Below are positions 54,377 through 64,000 of a stretch of 64,000 nucleotides of DNA, in pieces. This DNA comes from Gaiellasilicea sp963850995 (GTDB taxonomy: Bacteria; Actinomycetota; Thermoleophilia; Gaiellales; Gaiellaceae). The notes under the pieces were generated by a model that was given only the letters and a program-made list of their open reading frames with translations, made no database searches and was not told the DNA's origin. The position numbers were made by a program, and so were the translations under genes. The stretch spans positions 1-64,000 of the forward strand of contig CAWKNQ010000003.1 in assembly GCA_963850995.1 (NCBI GenBank), in the 5' to 3' direction. The stretch's first letter is position 1; every line of letters starts with the position of its first letter.

Positions 54377-55800
54377 CGGCCGCCCTCTACCTCGGCGCGG
54401 GGCTGCTCGCAACGGCGCCGGCGGTCGTCGAGACGGACCGCTTCCTCGGCTACGGCGTTGCCCGTGAGGGGCGCGTCACGCCGGGCGACCACCTCCAAAC
54501 CATCTACCACCTCTGGCTCCCCGGGCACCAGCTCGCGCGCGGCGCAGCCCCGTGGCTCGACCCGTACAGCTTCCAGCCGGAGGTGGAGCCGCGCGTCAAC
54601 GCCGCCGGCTGGCCCTTCGCGGTCGTCTTCGGGCCGCTGGAGGCGCTCTTCGGGACGGTCGCGGGCTGGAACCTGTTCGTGCTGCTGACGTACGTGGGCG
54701 CCGGCGGCTTCGCGGCGCTCTGGCTGCGCGCGTTGGGCCTGCCGCTCGGCGCCGCGCTCGTGGGCGGCCTCGCCTTCGCGCTCGCGCCCTATCGCGTCGC
54801 GCAGTCGACCGGGCACCTGCTCGGGCCGATCTCGATGCTCCTCCCGCTGGCGCTGTACGCGGTCGAGCGACGGACGACGTGGCTCGCAGCCGCCGCGCTC
54901 GCCTCGATCCCGCTCTCCGGCCAGGTGCACCTCGCGCTCGGCGCGATCCCGTTCGTGCTCGCGTACGCGCTCGCACGACGGCGGGTGCGCGAGGGGCTCG
55001 TCGCGGCAGGGACCGCCGTCGCGGGCGGCCTCGTGGTCTGGGCGCTGACGCTGCGCGACACCGTCGAGCGCCCATTCGCCGATGTCGAGCGCTACTCGGC
55101 CACGCTCGGCGACTTCCTCTCCCGCGACCCGGACGAGTTCGAGCGCTTCGTCTATCTCGGCTGGCTGCTCCCGCTCGCCGCCGTCGTCGGCCTCGTGGTC
55201 TTGTGTTTCAGAAACACAATCTCCTCCCCGCGCCCTCTCGCTGCGGTACTCGGGCTCGGTGCGGTCCTCCCCTGCCTCCTCGCCCTCGGCGCGAACCAAC
55301 CGGGCTACGAATGGCTCTGGGAGCGGACTCCACTGCATTCGACCCGCGTGCCCGAGCGGCTGATGCCGATCGCATGCCTGTCGCTCGCGGCGCTCGCGGC
55401 GGTGGCCGTGGGATGGCTTTGTGTTTCTGAAACACAAGGCTTCGTGCGGGCTCGCGTCGTGGTCGCGGCCGCGCTCGTGCTCGTCGCGGTCGACCTCTGG
55501 GTGCCGCTCTACGACTCGCTGAACGCGGACGAGGACAACGCCGTCTACGCGCAGGTCGAGGACGCACCGCCGGGGCGGCTGCTCGAGCTCCCCGTCCTCC
55601 CGCCGGATGCGTATGCCGGGAGCGTCTACCTCTACTACGCGATGCAGGCGCCGCGCGAGCGACCGCTCGGCTACTCGACCTCGGCGCCGCCGGCGGCGTT
55701 CGCCGCCGCACGCCGGCTGCCGCGGGCAGCGCGGGAGCTCGGCGTCAGCGTCCTGTCGAGCTACCGCGACGGCGTCCCGCGCCGCCTTACATCCCCATAG
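54304..55800 (+). CDS. Polytopic membrane protein, GT-C-like
   Basis: About 498 aa, ten or more membrane helices. The first loop has VETDRFLGYGVAREGRV and TIYHLWLPGHQLARGAAPWL, recalling GT-C glycosyltransferases that use lipid-linked sugars, though no diagnostic motif is certain. No ATG exists at the 5' end; GTG 54304 overlaps the redoxin gene by 73 nt and is a guess. Two identical-arm 19-bp palindromes lie inside the coding region. Confidence 0.65.
   Translation: MALRGFGGAGLRRAARGRAGVAGLAAALYLGAGLLATAPAVVETDRFLGYGVAREGRVTPGDHLQTIYHLWLPGHQLARGAAPWLDPYSFQPEVEPRVNAAGWPFAVVFGPLEALFGTVAGWNLFVLLTYVGAGGFAALWLRALGLPLGAALVGGLAFALAPYRVAQSTGHLLGPISMLLPLALYAVERRTTWLAAAALASIPLSGQVHLALGAIPFVLAYALARRRVREGLVAAGTAVAGGLVVWALTLRDTVERPFADVERYSATLGDFLSRDPDEFERFVYLGWLLPLAAVVGLVVLCFRNTISSPRPLAAVLGLGAVLPCLLALGANQPGYEWLWERTPLHSTRVPERLMPIACLSLAALAAVAVGWLCVSETQGFVRARVVVAAALVLVAVDLWVPLYDSLNADEDNAVYAQVEDAPPGRLLELPVLPPDAYAGSVYLYYAMQAPRERPLGYSTSAPPAAFAAARRLPRAARELGVSVLSSYRDGVPRRLTSP
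55201..55219. repeat. 19-bp AT-rich palindrome, copy 1
   Basis: TTGTGTTTC-A-GAAACACAA, perfect 9-1-9. It is read in the membrane gene as LCFRNT and uses the rare AGA arginine codon. Only about 32% GC within a 70% GC gene. Confidence 0.85.
55419..55437. repeat. 19-bp AT-rich palindrome, copy 2
   Basis: TTGTGTTTC-T-GAAACACAA, identical arms to copy 1, 218 bp downstream, and read in a different frame (LCVSETQ). No other copy was seen in the window. Confidence 0.85.
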
Positions 55801-56563
55801 CGTGGTAGCCGGAGTCGACGTAGAGCGTCGTCCCGGTGACGTTCCTCGCGTCGTCGGAGAGGAGATAGGCCGCGGCGGCTCCGACGTCGCCGGAGTCGAT
55901 GTGGCGACGAAGCGGCGCCCGCTCGACGAACATCGACTCCATCTCGGTGAAGCCTGCGATCGAGCGCGCGGCGAGCGTTCGCACCGGGCCGGCCGAGACG
56001 GCGTTGACGCGGATCTCCTTCTCGCCCAGATCCCAGGCGAGGTACTTGACCGAGGCGTCGAGCGTCGCCTTGGCGACGCCCATGACGTTGTAGTGCGGCA
56101 CCGCCCGCTCGCCGCCGAGATAGGTCATCGTCACGATCGAGCCGCCGCCCGCAGCCGCCATCAGCGGCTCGGCCGCGCGCGCCGTCGCGACGAGCGAATA
56201 GGCGCTGATGTCCACGGCCATCCAGAAGCGGTCGCGCGGGGTGTCGGTGAAGCGGCCTTCGAGATCCTCGGCGGCCGCGAACGCGACCGAGTGGACGAGC
56301 AGGTCGAGCGTGCCGTCCCAGGCTGCGGCGACCTCGCCGAAGACGCGCTCGACGTCCTCGTCGGCGCGAACGTCGCAGGGCGTGACGAGCGTGGCGTCGA
56401 CCGAGGCGGCGAGCTCGCGCACGTTGCCCTCGATCCGCTCCCCCTGGTAGGTGAAGGCGAGCTCGGCGCCCTCGTCGGCCAGCCGCTTCGCGATCGCCCA
56501 GGCGATCGACCGCTTGTTCGCGACGCCGAGCACGAGCGCGCGCTTGCCCTCGAATCGAGTCAC
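55787..56563 (-). CDS. fabI: Enoyl-[acyl-carrier-protein] reductase (NADH)
   Basis: 258 aa. FabI-type SDR: VLGVANKRSIAWAIAKRLAD with the atypical Gly-poor cofactor loop, HSVAFA, and the catalytic Y-x9-Y-x6-K arrangement (Tyr148, Tyr158, Lys165 in YLGGERAVPHYNVMGVAK). Final reduction of fatty-acid elongation. The stop overlaps the convergent membrane-protein gene by 14 bp. Confidence 0.96.
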   Translation of the reverse strand: MTRFEGKRALVLGVANKRSIAWAIAKRLADEGAELAFTYQGERIEGNVRELAASVDATLVTPCDVRADEDVERVFGEVAAAWDGTLDLLVHSVAFAAAEDLEGRFTDTPRDRFWMAVDISAYSLVATARAAEPLMAAAGGGSIVTMTYLGGERAVPHYNVMGVAKATLDASVKYLAWDLGEKEIRVNAVSAGPVRTLAARSIAGFTEMESMFVERAPLRRHIDSGDVGAAAAYLLSDDARNVTGTTLYVDSGYHAMGM

Positions 56564-56583
56564 GCGCGCGAGTCTAGGCTACT

Positions 56584-59500
56584 GTGCCGCTCGTGCGCCG
56601 CCTCGTCGGACTCGTCGCACTTGGCGCGGCGCTCCTGGCCGCGGCGTCCGCGTCTGCGGCTTTTCAGCCGATCGAGCGACGGCAGGGGGAGCTCGAGCTC
56701 CCGCGCGTCCGCGCCGGCACGATCACGATTCCGGACGCGCACCGCAAGGGCCGGATCGAGGTCATCGTCACACTGGCCGACCCGCCTCTGGCCGCCTACT
56801 CGCGCACCCTCGCGGGCCGCAGCTCGACCCGGCGGCTGAACGCGTCGAGCCGCGCCGCGCGGGCCTACGTCGCGAAGCTCCGCAGCGCGCAGCAGGCGGC
56901 GACGGCGACGCTGAAGCGCGCGATTCCGGAAGCCGCCGTCCGGCGCAACTACACGATCCTCCTCAACGGCATGGCCGTCGAGCTGCCCGCGACCCAGCTC
57001 GCGCGGGCGGCAAAGCTCGGCTTCGCACGCAAGCTCTATCCGAGCTACCGCTACACGCTCGCGCTCAACCGCAGTCCGGGCCTGGTCGGCGCCGGCGCGC
57101 TGATGGCGGCCGGCGGCGGCACCGGCGAGGGAATGAAGATCGCGATCGTCGACGACGGCATCGACCCGGCGAACCGGTTCTTCAAGTCGACCGGCTTCAG
57201 CTATCCGCAGGGATTCCCGAAAGGCGGCAAGACGTGGACGACGCCGAAGGTGATCGTCGCCCGCGCGTTCGTCGGCGCCGGAGCCGACAAGCGCAGCCGG
57301 CTGCCGGTCGACCGGCAGGCGTCGTTTCACGGCACGCACGTCGCCGGCATCGCGGCCGGCAACGCGGGCACGACCGCGCCCAACGGCGGCGACCACCCGG
57401 AGACGAAGGACCTCTCGGGCGTCGCGCCGCGGGCTCAGATCGGCAACTACCGGGTCTTCAACGTGCCGAGCCCGATCGGCCACGTCGGCAACACGCCCGA
57501 GATCGTGGCCGCATTCGAGGCGGCCGTCCGCGACGGCATGGACGTGATCAACTTCTCCGGCGGCGGCCCGGAGACCGACCCCGCCAGCGACGCGCTCGTC
57601 GAGGCGGTCCGGAACGTCGCCGCGGCGGGCGTCGTCCCCGTCATCTCCGCAGGCAACGACCGTGACGACTACGGCCTCGGCTCGGCCGGCTCGCCCGGCA
57701 CGGCGCCGGAGGCGATCTCCGTGGCGGCCCTCTCGAACACGCATGTCTATGCACCGGCGCTCGCCGTCACCTCGCCCGGCGCACCCGAGCCGCTGACCCG
57801 GATCCCGTTCGTCCGCACCGCGGGGCGGGCGATTCCCGCCGCCTGGTCGCGCTCGGACCGGCCGCTGGTGGACGTCGGCACGATCATGGGCCGGAACGGG
57901 ACACCCGTCCCGCGCAACCTGTGCGGGCCACCGGGGAACCTGGACGGCGGGCGCTCACCGCTTCCCGCCCGCTCGTTGGCCGGCGCGATCGCGCTCGTCT
58001 GGCGCGGCACCTGCACGTTCGCGCTCAAGGCATCGCGCGTGCGCGCGGCCGGCGGCGCCGGCATCGTCGTCGTCGACAACCGTCCCGGCGAGGCGAACGG
58101 GATCCCGGTCACGTTGGCGGTCCCGAGCGGCATGATCGCCGACTTCGACGGGGCCGCGCTCCAGCGCGTACCTCGCCGAGCACGGCGGCCGCGCAACCGT
58201 CCGGATCGGGCGCAACCCGCTGGAGCTCGCCACCGGGCGCGGCGGCGTCGTCACCAGCTTCTCCTCCGGCGGCCTGACCGCGTTCGGCCACTTGCTGAAG
58301 CCGGACGTCGGCGCGCCCGGCGGGCAGATCCTCTCCGCGACGCTCCGGAACGCCGGCGGGCCCTTCGCCGTCTTCGACGGGACGAGCATGGCCGCGCCGC
58401 ATGTCGCGGGGGCGGTCGCGCTGCTCTTGCAGCGGCATCCGAACTGGACGGCGCGCCAGGTGAAGTCGGCGCTCGTCTCGACTGCCGCGCCGGCCTGGGC
58501 CGACACCGCCCGCACGGTCGAGGCTCCGGTGCTGACCGCCGGCTCCGGCAACGCCGACGTCGTCGCGGCCAACGATCCGAAGCTCTTCACGGACCCGGTC
58601 TCGCTCTCGTTCTCGGACCTGAACGTGAACAGAGGCGGTGTCTCGAAATCGCTCCTGCTGGCCGTCTCCGACGCGGGTGACGGCGCCGGGACGTGGTCGG
58701 TCGAGGTGCGCCCACAGGTGCACCCGAGCGGCGTCGAGCTCGTCGTCCCCGGCGCGATCACGCTCGCTCCCGGCGGCGACGTCCAGGTCCCGATCAGCGC
58801 GCGCGCGGCTGCAGGGGCGGCGGCAGGCGAGGCGTACGGCTTCCTCGTCCTCCGTCGTGGCGACACCGTCCGGAAGGTGCCCTACGCGATGCTCGTCACG
58901 CGGCCCGGCCTCGAGTCGGTTCCCGTCCTGCCGCTCCGGCAGCTGCAGACCGGCGACACACGCCGCGGCGTCTCGCGCGCCTCGACGTATCGCTACCCGG
59001 CCGCCGCGTTCGGCCCCGCCCCGAGCTACTTCGGCGCCCCGGTCAACGAGGACGGAGCCGAGAAGCTCTACCGAATCCGGATCGACGAGCCCGCGGTCAA
59101 CGTCGGCGCCGCCGTCATCGCCTCGTCGGACGGCTCGCTCGTGCACCCGTGGCTGCTCGGCTCGCCGGACGAGAACGACGTGCAGGGCTACCCCGGCACG
59201 CCGGTGAACGTGAACAACCTGACGGTCGACTACCCGCTCGACGTCGGCGCCGCTGCGGCGATCTTCCCGCGCACAAAGGCGTACTACGTCGCGGTCGACT
59301 CGGGTCGCGACGAGTTCACGGGGCGGCGGCTCGGAGGCTCCTACGTGCTCAGGTCCTGGGTCGACGACGTGCGGCCGCCGCAGGTCGGTTTGATCACGTC
59401 GCGCGTCTCGGCCGGCCGCCCGACGCTGGCGCTGCGCGTGCTCGACCGCGGCTCGGGCGTCGACCCGTACTCGCTCACGATCGGCTACGGCAGCGCCCTC

Positions 59501-59977
59501 GTCGGCGCCACGGCGTACGACCCGGCGACGGGCATCGCGCTCTTCCCGCTCCCGGCCGAGGCGCCGAGGTTGCGCGTGGGCAGGCGCACACTGGACGCTT
59601 CTGCCGCCGACTTCCAGGAGACGAAGAACGTCGACTCGGTCGGAGACGAGCTGCTCCCGAACACGGCGTTCGCCTCCGGCCGGCTCCGGGTCGTGAACCG
59701 CCCGACCGTCACGTGGCTGGGCCCGGAGACGAACGAGTGCGCGACCGCCCGGACGCAGCTCGTCGCGCTCGCCGGCTCGACGGCGCGGGTCCGCTCGGTC
59801 CGCTTCCTCCTCGGCCGGAAGCCCGTAGCGACCGACCGCCGTGGATCGGCCGGCCTCTTCACCGCGACGTGGCGCCGAGGCACGGCGGCGAAGGGGAAGC
59901 ACGTGCTGCGCGCGATCGTGACGGATGTGCGAGGCCGCAAGGCCGAGGCTCAGCGCGTCGTGCGCGTGTGCAAGTAG
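56584..59977 (+). CDS. Large secreted subtilisin-like protease (S8) with PA insert, frameshifted
   Basis: GTG start, signal peptide LVGLVALGAALLAAASASA, I9-like prodomain (VTLADPPLAAYSRTLAG), then S8 catalytic Asp (IAIVDDGIDP), His (SFHGTHVAGIAAGN) and Ser (FDGTSMAAPHVAGAVALLL). Between His and Ser is a PA domain (ALVWRGTCTFALKASRV). One extra C near 58161 breaks the frame; corrected text reads AYLAEHGGRATVRIGRNPLE. About 1130 aa, with a long C-terminal beta-rich part and only a few cysteines (near NLCGPPGN, RGTCTF, NECATA, VCK). Likely an extracellular protease. Confidence 0.9.
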
Positions 59978-60726
59978 CGGTCGTCACCGGCGCCTCGAGC
60001 GGGATCGGCGAGGCGACGGCGCGAGAGCTGGCCCGGCGAGGCTGGCGGTGCGTGCTCGTGGCGCGACGGCAAGAGCGGCTGGAGCCGCTCGCGGCGGAGC
60101 TCGGCGGCGAGTTCGAGCTCTGTGACGTCTCCGACCGCGCCGAGGTCGACCGCGCCGCGGCGGCGATCCTCGAGCGGCACCCGCGGATCGACCTGCTCGT
60201 CTGCAATGCGGGCATCCCCGGGCGGGCCGACTTCCTCACGCTCGAGCCGGAGCGCATCGAGGCGGTGCTGCGAACGAACTACCTCGGCGGCGTCTGGTGC
60301 GTGCGCGCCTTCCAGCCCGGCCTCCAGCCGGGCACGCACGTCGTCAACGTCGTCTCGGTGGCGGGCACCGTCGCGTTCGCGCCTGGCGGGCCGTACGCCG
60401 CCTCGAAGCACGCGCAGCTCGCGTTCTCCCGCTCGCTCACCGGCCTGCTCGGGCCGCGCGGCGTCAAGGTGCACACCGTCCTCCCGGGCTTCGTCGAGAC
60501 CGAGGGCTTCCCGCAGCGGACCGTGCTCCAGAGCCGCTTCTTCCGCCGGGCCGTCGTCGACCGAGAGCTCGTCGCCAAGCGGCTGGTCGACGCGGTCGAG
60601 TCGGGTAAGCGCGAGCTCTTCGTGCCGCGCTGGTACCGCATCTTCGCGATCGCACAGACGCTCTTCCCCGGCCTGGTCGCGCGGCTCGTCGCGCGCTCCG
60701 GCTACCGGCGCCCTCAGAGCTCCTAG
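59968..60726 (+). CDS. Short-chain dehydrogenase/reductase
   Basis: 252 aa, GTG start overlapping the subtilase stop by 10 nt. TGASSGIGEATARELARRG cofactor loop, CNAGIPG, catalytic Ser (VVSVAGTVAF) and YAASKHAQ. The C-terminus is basic with a hydrophobic helix (FAIAQTLFPGLVARLVA), perhaps membrane-associated. Substrate unknown. Confidence 0.9.
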   Translation: MQVAVVTGASSGIGEATARELARRGWRCVLVARRQERLEPLAAELGGEFELCDVSDRAEVDRAAAAILERHPRIDLLVCNAGIPGRADFLTLEPERIEAVLRTNYLGGVWCVRAFQPGLQPGTHVVNVVSVAGTVAFAPGGPYAASKHAQLAFSRSLTGLLGPRGVKVHTVLPGFVETEGFPQRTVLQSRFFRRAVVDRELVAKRLVDAVESGKRELFVPRWYRIFAIAQTLFPGLVARLVARSGYRRPQSS

Positions 60727-61743
60727 GCGCCGACGACCCTGCGCTGCGCCCGGTCGGCGTCGCGGCGGATCCCGGTCGCGATCTCGTAGCCGATCGTGCC
60801 CGCGACGCGTGCGTGCGCCTCTGCCAGGACGCCGTCGCCGAGCAGCGTCACCGGCGTGCCGACCGGGAGCTCGCGGTCGAGCTCGACCGCGAACGCGTCC
60901 ATCGAGATCGTGCCGACGACGCGCCGCAGCTCGCCGGCCACGCGCACCTCCGTCCCCGTCAGGTCGCGCCGGAACCCGTCCGCATAGCCGACCGGGACGA
61001 GACCGATCCAGGTGGGCCGCTCCGCGACGAAGCGGCGCCCGTACCCCGTCGACTCGCCGGCCTGGAGCTGCCGCACCTGGGCGAGGTGCGACTCCCAGCG
61101 GAGGGCCGGCTCGAGCCCGTCCTCGGCCGGGTCGGTGCCGAAAGGCGAGATCCCGTAGAGCGCGATCCCGCAGCGGGCCGCGTCGAGACGGGCGGCGGGG
61201 AAGCGGAGCGCCGCCGCGCTGTTCGCGATGTGCCGGGTCAGGTGGGCGTAGGGCTCCGTCGCGCCGAGGAAGCGCTGCAGCTGCCGCTCGGTGAAGGCGG
61301 CGTCGACGTCCGCCGACGCGAAGTGGCTCATCAGCCCGACGACCTCGCGGCCCGGCGCGGGCAGCTCGGCGAGCCCCCATCGGCCCATGCCGGTGTCGAG
61401 CTTGAGGTGGACGCGCACGCCCTCCGGCACTGGGCCCTCCGAGACGACGAGCTCGAGGCCCGCCGCACCCGCAGCGGCCACCTCGCTGCCCGTCGCCGGT
61501 CCCATGACGAGAATGCGGGCGTCGCCGAGCGCCCGCTGCAACGCAAGGCCTTCGGCCACGGTCGCGACACAGAGCACGGTCGCTCCCGCCTCGAGCGCAG
61601 CCCGTCCCACGTCGGCGGCGCCGTGGCCGTAGCCGTCCGCCTTGACGACAGCCCACAGCTCGGCGCCCTCGAGCGCGCGCAGCAGCGTCCGCGCGTTGTG
61701 GCGGATCGCGGCGAGGTCGAGCGTGAGTACGGGAGCGCGTCAT
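60723..61743 (-). CDS. alr: Alanine racemase, frameshifted after the second codon
   Basis: PLP lysine in VVKADGYGHG, LKLDTGMGRWGL, IANSAA, catalytic Tyr region STGYGRRF, GYADGFRR and SMDAF. The ATG overlaps the upstream nnr stop (ATGA), but the frame is wrong from codon 3. Deleting one C at about 61737 gives MTAPVLTLDLAAIRHNAR, the usual alr start. About 339 aa. It makes D-alanine for peptidoglycan. Confidence 0.9.
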
Positions 61744-63065
61744 CCCGCGAGCGCTGCAGGGATCGCCGAGACGACGTCTCCGGCGGTCAAGCCGACCTGG
61801 CGGCCGAAGCCCCGCGCGGCAAGCCCGTGCACCGTCGCCGCGGCGGCCGCCGCAAGTCGCGGCTCGACACCCTTGGCGAGGAAGGCGGCCACGATCCCCG
61901 TGAGCACGTCACCCGTGCCCGCCGTCGCGAGGCCCGGCGCGTCGGTGACGCAGACGAGCGTCGCCTCGTTCTGAGCGGCGACGATCGAGTCGGCGCCCTT
62001 GAGCAGGCAGACGGCGCCGAAGCGCTCCGCGCCTCGCCGGGCCGCCTCGAGCCGATGCGCGTTCACCCACGCCGAGTCCTCGCCGAGCAACTGCGCCAGC
62101 TCGCCTGCGTGCGGCGTGAGCACCGCGCGGGATCCCCACTCGCCCGGCTCGAGCTCGTGCAGGCCGTCGGCGTCCAGCACGAGCGCGTGATCGCCGAGGC
62201 CGAGCAACTCGTCGCGCAGCTGCTTCGCCTCGGACGTCCGGCCGAGACCGGGGCCGACCGCGAGTGCGCGTGCCTTTCCGGCGGCGGCGACCGCGTCGGC
62301 CCAGGTCACCTTCACGGGCTCGAGCAGCCTCGTCTCGACGACGGCCAGCGACTGCTCCGGAACCGCCACGGCGACGTAGCCGGCATCAGCCCGGAAGGCG
62401 GCGATCGCAGCCAGGCAGACGGCTCCCGTGAGCCCCGGCGCGCCGCCGACGACGAGTACGGCGCCGGCGCTGTACTTGTTGTCCTCGGGCCGCTTCCGCG
62501 GGACGAGCGAGAGGATCTCACGAGTCACGAGCCGCAGCTCGGTCGGCGCGGGCTCGAGCCCGATGTCCGCGACGGCGATCTCACCGACGTGGAAGAGCCC
62601 GGGTGCGATCGCGAGACCGGCCTTGACGCCGTGGAACGTGACGGTCAGCGCCGCGCGCACTGCCGCTCCCGCCACTTCGCCCGTGGACGCGTCGACGCCC
62701 GAGGGCACGTCGACCGAGACGACGGGCGCCGACGCCGCGTTGATCCGCTCGATCGTCGCCGCCGCTTCCTCGCGCGGCTCGCCGCGGAACCCCGTCCCGA
62801 AGAGCGCGTCGACGATCACGTCGGCCTGCTCCACGGCGGTCGTCTCGACCGCGTCCCGCCCTTCCTCGCGCAGGATCCTGGCCGCGATCCGGCCGTCGCC
62901 GCCGTTCGCGCCACCGCCGCAGACGACGGCGATCCGGCGCGCGTCGGCGTAGCGCTGCAGCACCTCGCGCGCGACCGCCGCACCGGCGCGCTCCATCAGC
63001 GCTGAGACGTCGTGGCCCTCCTCTGCGGCCCGCATCTCCGCAGCGGAATAGAGCGGGTCAAGCAT
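61740..63065 (-). CDS. nnr: Bifunctional NAD(P)HX epimerase / dehydratase
   Basis: 441 aa. The N-terminal YjeF_N epimerase domain has VVCGGGANGGDGRIAARIL and VDVPSGVDASTGEV. The C-terminal kinase-like dehydratase domain has GAVLVVGGAPGLTGAVCLAA, ALAVGPGLGR, LDADGLHEL, LTPHAGELAQLLG and GTGDVLTGIVAAFLA. It repairs hydrated NAD(P)H. The ATG shares a base with the acpS stop (TGATG). Confidence 0.95.
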   Translation of the reverse strand: MLDPLYSAAEMRAAEEGHDVSALMERAGAAVAREVLQRYADARRIAVVCGGGANGGDGRIAARILREEGRDAVETTAVEQADVIVDALFGTGFRGEPREEAAATIERINAASAPVVSVDVPSGVDASTGEVAGAAVRAALTVTFHGVKAGLAIAPGLFHVGEIAVADIGLEPAPTELRLVTREILSLVPRKRPEDNKYSAGAVLVVGGAPGLTGAVCLAAIAAFRADAGYVAVAVPEQSLAVVETRLLEPVKVTWADAVAAAGKARALAVGPGLGRTSEAKQLRDELLGLGDHALVLDADGLHELEPGEWGSRAVLTPHAGELAQLLGEDSAWVNAHRLEAARRGAERFGAVCLLKGADSIVAAQNEATLVCVTDAPGLATAGTGDVLTGIVAAFLAKGVEPRLAAAAAATVHGLAARGFGRQVGLTAGDVVSAIPAALAG

Positions 63066-63433
63066 CAGGCATCGGTGACGACGGCGACCGCGGAGGCGAG
63101 CTCGCGCGAGTGCGTCATCGAGAGGTCGATCGCGCCCGCTCCAACCCTCTCGGCCCAGGCGGCCACCCGCCCCGAGAGCCGCACCGACGGCTTCGGGCGG
63201 CCGGCGATCTCGATCTCCTTCCAGGCGAACGCGCGCGCGACCCCGAACCCGAGCGCCTTGCCGACGGCCTCCTTGCCGGCGAAGCGGCCCGCATAGCTCT
63301 CCGCCGGGTTCTTGCGCGAGTCGCAGTACGCCTGCTCGACGGGCGTGAAGCAGCGGTCGCGAAAGCCCGCATAGCGGTCGAGCGAGCGGCGCACGCGCTC
63401 GATCTCGATCAGGTCGACCCCGACCCGAGTCAC
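63065..63433 (-). CDS. acpS: Holo-[acyl-carrier-protein] synthase
   Basis: 122 aa. GVDLIEIERVRRSL with the magnesium Asp, FTPVEQAYCDS, RFAGKEAVGKALG with the second Mg-binding Glu, and WKEIEIAGRPKPSV. Transfers 4'-phosphopantetheine to ACP. The GTG start overlaps the HAD gene stop. The acpS-nnr-alr order is common in Actinomycetota. Confidence 0.95.
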   Translation of the reverse strand: MTRVGVDLIEIERVRRSLDRYAGFRDRCFTPVEQAYCDSRKNPAESYAGRFAGKEAVGKALGFGVARAFAWKEIEIAGRPKPSVRLSGRVAAWAERVGAGAIDLSMTHSRELASAVAVVTDA

Positions 63434-64000
63434 AGCGAGCGGTTGATCCAGTCGGGAACCTGGGCGATGGAGCTGAGCACCGCGTCCGGGACCGTCGAGG
63501 AGCGCTCGAGCGTCTCGGGCCGGAACTTCCCCGTGCGCAGGAGGAGCGTCTTCATCCCGAAGAGCTGCGCGCCGCGGACGTCCTGGTCGAGGTCGTCCGT
63601 GACCATCCAGGTCAGCTCCGGCTCGGCATCGAGCGCGGCGAGCGCGGCCGAGAAGCACGCGGCGCTCGGCTTGCCGACGACCGTCGCCTCGACGCCCGTC
63701 GCGTACTCGAGCGCGGCGACGAACGCGCCGCCGTCGAGCATGGGGCCGCGCGCCGTCTGCCACCACGGATTCTTGTGCAGGCAGAAGAGATCGGCGCCGG
63801 CCCGGATCTCGGAGAACGCACGGGCGAGGTTCATGTGGCTGAAGACCTGGTTCGGCTCCGTGGTCTCGTCGCAGCCGCCGAGGAGGACGGCGTCTGCGCC
63901 CTCCCCGACGAGGTCGATCTCGGCGAGATCGGGCACGATCGCCGACATCACGAGCGCGTAGACACGGCGGCCGCCCAACTGCTGCGCCGCCGCGACCGGG
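63430..64000 (-). CDS. HAD-superfamily phosphatase (HAD-IIA type), 5' end outside the window
   Basis: At least 189 residues; the open frame continues past the right edge, so the N-terminal DxD motif is not visible. Present: VVGKPSAACFSAAL with the conserved Lys, DDLDQDVRGAQLFGMKTLLL and RTGKF, typical of NagD/phosphoglycolate-like HAD-IIA enzymes. The substrate is unknown. Confidence 0.85.
   Translation of the reverse strand, partial: PVAAAQQLGGRRVYALVMSAIVPDLAEIDLVGEGADAVLLGGCDETTEPNQVFSHMNLARAFSEIRAGADLFCLHKNPWWQTARGPMLDGGAFVAALEYATGVEATVVGKPSAACFSAALAALDAEPELTWMVTDDLDQDVRGAQLFGMKTLLLRTGKFRPETLERSSTVPDAVLSSIAQVPDWINRSL

Noticed and set aside
55201..55437. parS centromere sites
   Set aside because: The parS core TGTTTCACGTGAAACA has half-site GTGAAACA; here the half-site is GAAACAC with an odd spacer, so they do not match.

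Overview
High-GC (about 70%) bacterial chromosome, densely packed, with many GTG/TTG starts and repeated 1-4 nt start/stop overlaps. Gene content (mreBCD-PBP2-RodA, ClpXP-trigger factor, PxKF/cadherin surface protein, PaaI-type thioesterases, DUF2231, CtaG, multi-GAF kinase) fits Actinomycetota and most likely class Thermoleophilia (Gaiellales/Solirubrobacterales type). This placement is an inference from content, not a database result.

Layout. 0-6 kb (minus): ribosome/NAD block rsfS-nadD-obgE-rpmA-rplU and an RNase E/G gene. 6-13.4 kb: cell-elongation block (DUF697 gene, rodA, mrdA/PBP2, mreD, mreC, mreB) with a signal peptidase gene of opposite strand between mreB and mreC. 13.4-19.3 kb (minus): maf, methyltransferase, ndk, zinc-ribbon membrane protein, a 37-aa membrane peptide, folC, valS. 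19.3-23.2 kb: two PaaI thioesterases, HxlR regulator plus cupin, gamma-glutamyltransferase-like enzyme, small RHH protein. 23.2-27.5 kb: clpX, clpP, tig, arsC-like reductase, histidine phosphatase. 27.5-36.3 kb: six single tRNA genes (His, Arg-TCG, Leu-TAG, Arg-TCT, Gly-TCC, Pro-TGG) interleaved with a cNMP-patatin protein, a DUF1932-type dehydrogenase, a large secreted cadherin/PxKF protein, two gene remnants, an AI-2E-type permease, and CtaG. 36.4-41.4 kb: CAP-domain secreted protein, then a response regulator with a very large multi-GAF histidine kinase. 41.4-48.9 kb: structured leader and ispH, two secreted proteins with a duplicated upstream segment, a divergent isoleucyl-tRNA synthetase, thioredoxin, DUF2231, Nudix. 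48.9-55.8 kb (plus): cNMP protein, alpha/beta hydrolase, RidA-GCS2 fusion, M74-M14 peptidase fusion, a peroxiredoxin-like gene with an in-frame TGA, and a polytopic membrane protein. 55.8-64 kb: fabI, a large subtilase, an SDR, then alr, NAD(P)HX repair enzyme, acpS and a HAD phosphatase that runs off the right edge.

The most notable item is 53945..54376. It is a peroxiredoxin-like gene whose catalytic cysteine position is an in-frame TGA, followed 21 nt before its apical loop by a hairpin of bacterial-SECIS geometry, so it is a strong selenoprotein candidate. Other items are two identical-arm 19-bp AT-rich palindromes inside one membrane-protein gene (55.2 and 55.4 kb), an 8-bp tandem repeat that throws the RNase E/G gene out of frame, a hairpin-rich leader before ispH, and an IleRS with both class-I signature motifs altered.

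Quality caveat. Eight recognisable genes (RNase E/G, lepB, HxlR, cNMP-patatin, a secreted protein, an alpha/beta hydrolase, the subtilase, alr) are broken by small indels, mostly one extra base. This is more than biology normally gives and suggests insertion-type sequence errors; those genes are annotated over their full reconstructed extent.
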